A stretch of 64,000 nucleotides of DNA, from positions 9,213,201 through 9,277,200 of the forward strand of contig OY855913.1 of NCBI GenBank assembly GCA_963693305.1, read 5' to 3'. A program made the position numbers and the translations under genes. Under the pieces are notes generated by a model, which was given only the letters and a program-made list of their open reading frames with translations, was not told the origin of the DNA and made no database searches. Source of the stretch: Meandrina meandrites (lineage: Eukaryota; Cnidaria; Anthozoa; Scleractinia; Meandrinidae). Positions 36,616-64,000 of the stretch are shown here, in pieces. Within the stretch, counting starts at the first letter, position 1. Every line of letters starts with the position of its first letter.

Positions 36616-38364
36616 TTAGTCAGGTCCATTTTGTTGTTGTGATTGCTGTTTGTGTCGCCATCCCTTCTCAGGTGAACTCAATGGTGAAACAATAATTTTT
36701 CCAACATCTTCTAGTGCCGTAGGGCCGTCTCCTTCAGGGCCTACTGCGTAAATAGTTGCAGGTACCCCTTGGGATGAATGCCTGCTCATTTGGACCCTTC
36801 CAGTGTACGGTGATTTTGGTGTAGTAGCAAGTCTCTCATTTGTAGAAATTGGAGGTAGAGGCTCTGGTGCAGCTCGTACAACTACCTGCGGATCTGCTCT
36901 ATTTCCAGTTCTCAGAAACTCGACATAATCTTCAGGTAATGGTCTATCCCTCCCTGCAGATCGCTGGAGACTTTTAGAAATTCCCAGTCCTGGTCTTGAA
37001 GGAGATGATGCGCGTTTTGAACGCAAGGGCATGCCTTTGCTAGATTTTACTGGGGCTACATTTAGTTGGATCTCGTTTGGCGAAGCTTGGATTCCCACAG
37101 CTCTAGATGTCTTCATCTTGGCGCCTAGTGACTGCGGGACTGGAGACGTCGTTGATCGTCGATAGCGTCGCTGTACATTCGAAGGAGTCCCTTCTTTTGG
37201 TGGCACAGGCGTCCTTGATGATACTGGATCTGACGATGAAACATTTTCACCAGCAGTTGTACTTTCCAGTCTTGCTTCCTGCGATTCATGAGCAGCTTCT
37301 GTGGGTTTTTTACCACTGTATGGCTTATTTTGATGATGTTTTCCAGACTGCCTTATTTTACTACTGTGAAGTTGTGAAGTAAGATATGCAATAGTGTCTG
37401 ATTTTTTATCAAGTTCTCTAGTAACTGCAAGCAAATTAGCCTCTTTTTCTGACAAATCCTTGACATACTTTTGATCCAACATTTTGAGCTGACCTTCAAG
37501 AACAACAATTCTCTTGTTCTTAACATCGATGATTCCTTTGAGTTCAATGTTCTCACTTTTTAACTCAGTCAGTATTTTTTGGGACTCATCAAAAGACTGT
37601 TTCACTTGTGCTGCAAACAAGATAACGGTAAAAAGTAAATCAAATTATCTTAACCATTTAGTGCTGATGAAAACCAAAATTCTCTTCAATGGTTATATAA
37701 TCTTCTTTTAGTTATAGTTAGGAGAATCAATCATGCTCAGTTCCATTGCAGGGCTAAAATAAAGTCACTTCTAGTCCCAGGGCAAGTACCGGTAGATTTT
37801 CCTTAAATTGGGTAAGTAAGCTCTCTAATTTGCCAGATCGGCAAGGGCCCACACAGGCTGTCTGTCTGCTAAATTACAATTTGCAAGGTAAAAAAGTTAA
37901 CTTGGACAAACATGTTACTGTCATGTTCACAAAAAGAGGATTTTGCTGCATAGCACTCAAATAAGCAACGTTAACTGTAAATAGTGTTTCTGGAGTGCTT
38001 GAAATACTGTAAAAACAGATGTTTTGGGGATAGCCCCTTCATCAGTGTTAAATTGATGTTAAAACGTTAACGCTGGAGCTTGCGCTAAGTGTCTTGCGTG
38101 CGTGTAGTTCAAAATTAAAGAACACGCGATTGCGCGCGTGATTGTACGCGCGCTTAGCGCCAACAGGTAGGAATTTAGAAAAAAACGTCAGAACATTTCT
38201 TGACTTAGAATTAAAAATTATCCCCGAAACGTCTGTTTTTACAGTATTTCAAGCACTCCAGAAACACGTTTTACTAGTTAATGTTACTGTCATGAGTCAG
38301 CAAAATTTCAAAAGCTGTAAATATCCAACTTTTTTGCCCTGCACTGTACTTCAAGCACGGTATT

Positions 38365-38437
<73 letters not shown>

Positions 38438-39916
38438 GGAATTTGCAATGGCACTTCCACAGAGTGGCTCTTCGTCCACTGTTCCCGATCGAATTGGAAT
38501 TTAGTAGTGTTGATTTTTGCGGAGGGAGGAAAACCGGAGAACCCGGAGAAAAACCCTCGGAGCGAGGACGAGAACCAACAACAAACTCAACCCACATATG
38601 GTACCGGGCCGGAATCGAACCCGGGCCACAATGGTGGGAGGCGAGTGCTCTCCCCACTGCGCCATCCCCGCTCCCCTATTTATTTGATGCATTTACAACT
38701 TATTTTCTTTACAGGCATCATTTGGGTCATGAGAAAGGTTCCCTTCTGGGCTGGGTTCTTTGAGAGCTGATTAACACTAACCCAGGATCAAATTTTGATC
38801 AGTGGTTCAATTTTTCAAATATAAGAATGTTTTTACTGCTTATGTTTTGCGAAGTTTGAAATTGGTAGACGTCAAAACAGTAGGACAGAAAATATAACGA
38901 GAAAACCTCAATGAAAAGTTAAAAAACTGAAATAAAAATTCAAGCTTTTCCTGGATTAGATTAATAGTGCTTTGAGCAACCCAGCCCTGTCTGCTAAAGA
39001 GGATCCACATTACTTTTATTTTTTACTTTTCATGACCTGTGCTGGTCTATAAATTACAGTACAGACCTTACACTTGGTTAATAAGAGGTTTTGATTAGTG
39101 AAGTTGGCTAAAGTACTGGGAAGGAATGTCATTTGGGCTGCTTAGTCAGCATTCATCACCAGCGCGAGGGATGACAGCATGACCCAAATATCAGCCATGA
39201 TTGAGACTAATATTTATATTTGTGACAGAAGGTAGTCCATGAAAAATTTCTTTATTTCAATACCATACAAAAGTAAATTCAGTCTAGGATAATGGCCAGA
39301 AATGAATAAAATTATTACTTAAAGTAGAAATAAACGAGACGACGATTTCATAAAAATAACAAAATAATGCAAAAATTTTCCACCAAATCAGTAATTTTCA
39401 GTGGCTCATAGCAATCAAGGTCAACACTCAACAGAAAACAAAGTGTCAATAATTACCACAAAAATTTAGTTAAAACCAATCTGAAGAGTTTTGATGTCAA
39501 TGTTAAATGATTAATTGCTTTCAGACTTGCATTTTACTGAAAGAATAATTTATTAGACGAAACTCACAGAAAACATCTGTTCCGTTTGATAGCGTATTGA
39601 GGGAATAAAATCGAATTTTCCTCGACATCAAATGCTGCTTCTAAATTGTCAAACCTTACCTTCATCGCCATTCGAACTCGTTGCATTCATCGCCAGTTTG
39701 AAAGTCAGTTCTAGAAAGAAAAGAAAAACATTATGATCACAAAATCGGACGTAAATTTAGCCAGAAACAACGATCCATACCTCCGCATTTCTTCTGAAGT
39801 TTGTTGATCTCGGCATAGAGCCCTTGCAATGTTTTGGCGTGTTCTTGTTGCATAAAAAGAATAGAACTTTCAGCATTTTGAAGCTGTACACGAGCCTGAG
39901 CTAAGGTTCCAGCCAT
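36616..39916 (-). CDS. CCDC92: CCDC92-like coiled-coil protein
   Basis: Three exons, 39781-39916, 39660-39710 and 36616-37610, join in phase to 1182 nt (393 aa). Residues 1-145 are strongly heptad-rich. They carry the family blocks ILFMQQEHAKTLQGLYAEINKLQKKC in exon 1 and DKKSDTIAYLTSQLH (the DTIAYLTSQLH core at 134-144), nearly the same as in vertebrate CCDC92. The rest is low-complexity, basic, Ser/Pro-rich sequence with several RRYRRSTTSP- and RASSPSRPG-type segments, typical of the disordered tail. Vertebrate CCDC92 localises to centrioles and cilia. The stop TAA overlaps an AATAAA hexamer (36611-36616 on the minus strand), though a longer 3' UTR is likely. It is head-to-head with Deltex. 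CCDC92B is the alternative paralogue name; orthology beyond the family is not proven. Confidence 0.9.
37984..38267. mobile_element. MITE with 47-bp terminal inverted repeats, CCDC92 intron 2
   Basis: The ends at 37984-38030 (gtgtttctggagtgcttgaa start) and 38221-38267 match in 45 of 47 positions as inverted repeats. The 190-base core has alternating gcgcgc runs around 38130. No clear target duplication is seen. Confidence 0.75.
38366..38677 (-). mobile_element. tRNA-derived SINE with (ATT)n tail
   Basis: Read right to left: a tRNA-like head with A box (tggcgcagtggggagagca) near 38650-38668 and B box (ggttcgattcc) near 38609-38619. Then comes a conserved body rich in ctccgggttctccggttttc words, which I associate with the deep metazoan Nin SINE core (from memory, tentative). 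The tail is an ATT/AAT microsatellite at 38366-38436. It lies in CCDC92 intron 2, in the same orientation as the gene. Confidence 0.8.
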
Positions 39917-40285
39917 TCTTAAACTCCGTTCTGTGGTAAGCTGCGATCAGACGGAGATAACAAGACGCCAAACCAAACCCCTTCGCTTTAGTTGACCATC
40001 TCTTCCAATATGGCTGCTTCGCCGTTGCCACGAGCAGCAGAACAAATATTTCTCGGCAAAAATCGGTTTCGTCACAATAAGTTCTTACGTCATTGCTGAC
40101 CAATAAAACAAGACTTCTCATTGGCGAAGAATGGCTTCGATCACCCAATCATAAATAATTATCTATCGGTACCTTCGTCAAAAGGCGTGGCGCCCAAGCC
40201 CAGGCGGGAAATGAGAATTTGTTTTGATTTCGCTTTTGGTGAAAAATTCATAAATTTTTGTGGCGAGTTTTTCTCGTTTTGGGGG
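39917..40285. promoter_or_regulatory. Shared bidirectional promoter, CCDC92 / Deltex
   Basis: The two start codons are 369 bp apart and divergent. Between them are three CCAAT boxes, at 40100-40104 (plus), 40120-40124 (as ATTGG) and 40145-40149 (plus). A CRE-like ttacgtca lies at 40085-40092, and a YY1-like aatatggctgc near 40007. No TATA box stands out. This composition is typical of a CCAAT/NF-Y divergent promoter; actual start sites are not known. Confidence 0.6.
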
Positions 40286-59877
<19,592 letters not shown>

Positions 59878-62272
59878 ACGGGTTTACCAGGGTGATATCT
59901 CCTGGAAGAAGTAAACTTTATAGAAAATAGTATTATGTAAATTATATTATATCGTTTTTAACATCTTTAACATGTTCTGAAAAAAAAGACTAGGAGGAGA
60001 TTTTCAGGTTTTGTTAATGGTTTCCAGGCTGTAAATGTTTCTGGGCTTTACCTTTTGCCCTTTGTTCTAGAGCTCAGTTCTTACCCTCCGACATGCAAGC
60101 AAATTCATACCCCGCCATGGTACGGGGGGGGGGGGGGGGGGGGGGAGTTGATTTTGCACTGAGTAGAAAGCCCTTAGCTTACTCTACAAAATGCCACAAT
60201 TTTTGTCGCCTGTGTTGTCATATGATGCCATAATTTTCCTTATGATGCCATCTTGGGTTTTCAAAATTTTCAGAGCAGATGAACGAACAGCTAATGAAAG
60301 AGTAAATCTTCTTTTGAAAATAATTTACACAAAACACCTTATACACCTGAGGGTTAAAATTGTCCAATCTGACCAGTACACTGGTCATTACATCAGCTTA
60401 TGCATTGGTTGTGGACTAGTAGTGGGGAAGGTTACTTTTTGAAGTGGTCTGTACGGTGATGCTCTGTACAAAAGTTAAGTGGTGCCTTTGTCAGGCTGGA
60501 GATGTATAAAAAGGCTAGAGATTTTACTTGATGGTGTAATGAAATGGCTAGGGACACACTCATTAAGGTATTTAAAAGCGTGTATGAAAGGATGACCTTA
60601 TTGTCAAAAGCTGGACATGAAAGGGCAAGGGTTTAGACCTCGGGCAGAGCCTCCCCACATTAAATATTTTCTATACCCCCTCCCCCACCCACCGGGTGTG
60701 GATTAGCTAATGGATTGGTACTTAGTAGGAATGCTATCAAACATGTAACTCGAGAAGGTATTGGTACTTGCAGTAGTACATTGGCTGATAGAATGTTAGT
60801 ACGTGGCGTGGGCCAGTGCCCGGATAGTATCTGTTCATAATGTGTTGGTGATACTGTAGACTGATGTAAAAATTTGCCTTCATAACTTAAACAAGTGTAA
60901 GTAAATAAGAACCACTTTTAACTGGCTGTGCTCTACTGCTTCATAGCTCAGTAGTAGTAGAGTATTAGTTTGCACCAGAATTGCAAAGTTTGTATAAAGT
61001 TGTGACGTTTGCTATCATTTGCAATGTTTGTAGTATACTGGCCAGTGTATTTTGGATCATGCTATTTACCTTTATTGTGTAGTACACAAAGGTACATTTG
61101 AAACTAGAGAGAAGACCCTCTTTGAATAGACTACGAGCTGTCCCATTTTATTTTCACAGTCCATCGAGCGTGAAGAAAAAAAATGCCCGCGCAAAGATTG
61201 GGGCCAAGGTGAGGCCCTATTGTTTCCATATCTCATCCATGGGCATGTTTTTTTTCACTTCATGCTTGACAGACTGCGAAAATAAATCGGGACTTTTCAT
61301 TATCTACTCTTTGAAGGCCTTTTTGAAAGAAAAAAAAAAAAAAGAAAAAAAAAAAGGATTCCTTCCAACAAGCAGTTCTCAATCAAATTTTACTTGCCCA
61401 GAGCAGTTACATAGTTTTTTTTATGATCGAGTCACTAGATTACTTGGCAGGGACCTTGCTGTCAGACAATGAGAATGAAAAGTTACTTGCCTGACAGGAA
61501 AATCTATTTGTCCCAGGCAACTGGACAGTACTTTTTTTGATCCCTGCATGTATCCCGAGCAGTTAAGCTAAATCAAGTTGTCAGTATTTTGTGTTAATTC
61601 TTTACTAATGTATGAAGTAGCTGCAAATGATAATGATTTTGTTCTGATAAATATTTTCAACAATTAAGTTATTATTTGTATCTTTGTTTACAAGGCCACT
61701 GTCCTTTTAGAAATGCTTATTTACTGATAAAGTCTTCAAGGAGGTGTCAAATTGTCTTGATCATTACAAGCCATTTTACAACACGACAATGAAGAGAAGG
61801 AATTCAGACAGATTTTCTGTATGTAATGGATAATAGTAATTTTTATTATTATTATTTGGTACAGAATATAGGGAGGAAGACGTGTTTCAACTTGATGAAA
61901 TAAACAAAAGATTAAATCTTGGTAAATTTTGAATTTCTATTTATGTTCTAAAAGGAGTTTCTGTTAGCTACATGGAAGGTGTACTCCTTGCCATAGAACT
62001 ACATCTCTGTGTATAATTATTACTAAGTATTATTGCTGCAGCACACTCCCAAATAACAAGTGCAGTGTTCTTAGTCGAGCTATACATTCTCAAAGTCTAA
62101 GTTGCACCTGTAACCCTCAGTAGCAGTAAGAGGTGATGTTATGAAGTGTCATGGCTGTGCAATAAGTTCTGTAACACAAAGTATAGAAGGCAGGTAGGCC
62201 ATGTGCCACTTTGTTATTCCTGTATACTACAATGCAGTTGTTGACGGAAGCCCCCTCCCCTGTGATTCTTTG
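59878..62272. other. Intergenic region between Deltex and the ASPHD-like gene
   Basis: The two genes converge here. The region holds a 22-base G tract (60124-60145), a tRNA-like relic near 60939-60990 and A/T-rich low-complexity sequence. No coding exon is recognised. Deltex 3' UTR should occupy the left part. Confidence 0.5.
60924..60995 (+). repeat. Decayed tRNA-like relic next to a ggctgtgctcta word
   Basis: gcttcatagctcagt..gtagagta then tttgcaccagaattgcaaag resembles units of the array: same acceptor start, D arm and CC at loop positions 32-33. The T arm is lost. It is directly preceded by ggctgtgctcta, 12 of the 15 bases of the array element's terminal repeat. It may be a worn relic of the same element or a chance match. 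Confidence 0.4.
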
Positions 62273-63229
62273 TTATTTGTTGACCAGGTAATGTGGTGGG
62301 AACATACATGCAAGTGCTTCTCTTTCAACCACCGTGAGCTGTGGATGCCAGAGATCCAACATCAGTACAACTCTTTCACCATCCGTTCCCTTGTGCCATG
62401 CTTCGTGGAGAAAAGAATCGTCAAACAACAAAAGCTCTCCTTCCTTCCATCCCCTTTCCTCGCCGTTCACGCACAAACTACATCCCTCAGGCACAAACAA
62501 AGGCAAGTGACACCTTATTCTGCAGTTTGTTGGACCGTAGTGAGCCGTTATGTGCGTTCCAGCTTGAAGAATTGAAAACAACGCATTCCCAAATGAACAG
62601 TCCCAAAGCAGTACTTCGACAGATTCAATGATCTCCACAGTTTTTGGACACGCATTGCAGTTGTTTTTAACTTTTTCACCTTGGTTGAACAGATGATAAA
62701 CAAACCATTCCCCTTCAGCGGTTGTATTTTTAAACCATCCTTCACTTGTGTTTAACCGAATTTGCTTAAATTCTGATTTTATCGATTCAAAATTCACTGA
62801 AGAAATTAAAGATCTTAGTTGTTTAGAATAATAATCGTGCCATGGCTGAGAGGCAAGGACATCAAAATAAAACACTGTAGGTTTTTGGGCAGATAACAGA
62901 TTAGTTTTGCCCTCTGGTGCCCTGTAGGACTCAATTCCTTTATACAGGCGTTCAAGGCCTGTCATGTTTGCTCTTTTACGTACAAACTCCTCCAACTTCT
63001 TTGACAAGATTTCAGCTGTAGTTTCGTGATTGTGAGAACATCGAAGACATTCGGAAGATGAACAAAAATTCGTATCGTCTGAACCCGGTTTCCGTCCATC
63101 GCCTTGATGACTGCACAGTTTGGTCAAAAAAGTTGCAATCAACAACACAGCTACAGCTACAAGACCTTTAAGAAAGAAATCATACACGAACGAATAGCTT
63201 TGTGAAAAGAAGTCTTCCACGTCCGCCAT
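62273..63229 (-). CDS. Aspartyl/asparaginyl beta-hydroxylase-domain membrane protein
   Basis: Single-exon frame of 318 aa from the ATG at 63229, chosen because it lies just before MADVEDFF and a membrane segment; an in-frame ATG at 63292 would add 21 residues. Residues about 19-38 (FFLKGLVAVAVLLIATFLTKL) form one transmembrane helix. A Cys-rich short stretch (CSSSECLRCSHNH) and then the hydroxylase fold follow. His230 (AHYGPTNCRIRCHLPL) and His275 (FLHEAWHKG) match the two iron-binding histidines of aspartyl beta-hydroxylase, with the usual spacing of about 45. The family uses 2-oxoglutarate and Fe(II) to hydroxylate Asp/Asn, in ASPH on EGF-like domains. Size and layout fit ASPHD1/2, a type II membrane protein probably in the ER; substrate unknown. 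It converges on Deltex. Intronless structure could mean a retrocopy origin or simple intron loss. Confidence 0.85.
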   Translation of the reverse strand: MADVEDFFSQSYSFVYDFFLKGLVAVAVLLIATFLTKLCSHQGDGRKPGSDDTNFCSSSECLRCSHNHETTAEILSKKLEEFVRKRANMTGLERLYKGIESYRAPEGKTNLLSAQKPTVFYFDVLASQPWHDYYSKQLRSLISSVNFESIKSEFKQIRLNTSEGWFKNTTAEGEWFVYHLFNQGEKVKNNCNACPKTVEIIESVEVLLWDCSFGNALFSILQAGTHITAHYGPTNCRIRCHLPLFVPEGCSLCVNGEERGWKEGELLLFDDSFLHEAWHKGTDGERVVLMLDLWHPQLTVVEREALACMFPPHYLVNK

Positions 63230-64000
63230 GTTTGTTTTAGTGAAATGTCGTTCCAGTCCCTTCGCCTCTGACTGCAGAATTTGCATAAACAAACTCCCGC
63301 GCGGGAAAATTGAGGTGGGGGATGGGAGGGGGGGGGGGGGGGGGGGGGGGGGGACGCTCCGTCACCGAAGCTTCTACCGGGTAGCTTTGTGAATGACCTG
63401 ATAGGCCTAGTTAGGCCTCGGTCAGGCTTTGAATTGCTGGCTTGCTAGAGGGGTGAGGAAAGTCAGGTTTTGGTCACTTTCAACAGAGGCTTTGCCTCAC
63501 AAGAATGCCATGGCATGGTATTATTGTCATAATTGTCACTTTTTAGCAGCTGAATTCAGCTGCTTGCAACCCTGTGACAGCTTAGCTGAGATCATGGATG
63601 GCAAGGCACTCCACCCCACCAACGTCCCCCGCTAGCCAGGTTGAGGGTGGGGCCCAGTGAAGTAGAGGCCTTTCTGTCAGTCCATAGCCTCCTTCGCAGA
63701 CGTTCCTTTGGCTCGTCACGCAATCTTTTCTCCCCAACGTTCGTTGGGGAGGAATGCGTGACGAGCCAAAACAACGTCTGCGGAGGAGGCTAGTCAGTCC
63801 ACTGGCTATGTTTTGTTCAAACAGGACAGTAATACAAGTTTCGTTTAGTAAAATGACCATAATTTTCAGAAATTTTGCATGTGACTGCGTCATAAAGGCC
63901 ACGAGTTCGAATCTGTCGAAAAGAACACTAAAATCGACATAAGCACGATAGGCGCGCGTATTTTGGTTCGTTTGTGACGTCACAAATAAGTGAACTTTTC
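63230..64000. other. Upstream region of the ASPHD-like gene
   Basis: This should hold its promoter, immediately interrupted by a 26-base G tract (63328-63353) about 100 bp upstream of the start codon. A Mutator-like MITE lies at 63685-63792. No further exon is recognised before the window ends. Confidence 0.45.
63685..63792. mobile_element. Mutator-like MITE with 9-bp TSD
   Basis: The 108-bp foldback has arms at 63685-63739 (tagcctccttcgcagacgtt start) and 63742-63792 (ending cgtctgcggaggaggcta) that pair over nearly the whole length. The perfect 9-bp direct repeat gtcagtcca lies on each side (63676-63684, 63793-63801). Long inverted repeats with a 9-bp duplication point to the Mutator/MULE superfamily. 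Confidence 0.8.

Overview
This is a gene-bearing stretch of an animal nuclear genome, most likely an anthozoan cnidarian and probably a stony coral. The evidence is short exons with GT..AG introns, metazoan-only gene families, a giant homogenised TPR-CHAT gene of the kind expanded in corals, and a dense load of tRNA-derived SINEs, MITEs and LINE remnants. The taxon is inferred, not proven.

Layout. (1) 3049-6250, minus: UNC119 lipid-binding chaperone, 4 exons. (2) 8270-23177, minus: PRPF19, the U-box/WD40 splicing ubiquitin ligase. All 22 coding exons were reconstructed and give 505 aa. (3) 26806-30857, minus: long TPR-CHAT exon with about 21 TPR units, 18 of them in an exact 120-bp register, and a caspase-like CHAT domain that keeps its His/Cys pair. 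(4) 36616-39916, minus: CCDC92, 3 exons. (5) 40286-59877, plus: Deltex E3 ligase with two WWE domains, a RING and a DTC domain, 7 exons, head-to-head with CCDC92 across a 369-bp promoter region holding three CCAAT boxes and a CRE-like site. (6) 62273-63229, minus: single-exon membrane-anchored aspartyl/asparaginyl beta-hydroxylase-domain protein (ASPHD-like). UNC119, PRPF19 and CCDC92 are housekeeping or ciliary-type genes. No operon-like functional linkage is visible among the six genes.

The most unusual object is in Deltex intron 5. A 6.7-kb transposon (51330-58077) has 15-bp terminal inverted repeats and a perfect 5-bp target duplication. Nested inside it, between 14-bp direct repeats, is a 5.1-kb array of 20 complete tRNA-like Pol III units of about 249 bp: 9 on the minus strand, then 11 on the plus strand, meeting at an inversion junction near 53817. 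Each unit has A and B boxes, a full cloverleaf and a T-run terminator. The anticodon arm is odd: C at position 33, an A-C mismatch at 31-39, and GGU, which is not the usual eukaryotic cytosolic Thr anticodon. A relative with the same terminal architecture and its own 5-bp duplication fills PRPF19 intron 11 (15274-16984). A third 5-bp-TSD element lies at 25058-25312. They may be one hAT-like non-autonomous lineage.

Other mobile DNA includes TTAA-target elements (35581-35950, 42510-43958), a PIF/Harbinger-like element (47409-48457), a Mutator-like MITE with a 9-bp TSD (63685-63792), three SINE families, a truncated RTE LINE with a 12-bp TSD, a LINE endonuclease relic, a 21-bp minisatellite, and two odd hairpin elements near 1.2-1.9 kb whose stem sequences covary with an internal copy.
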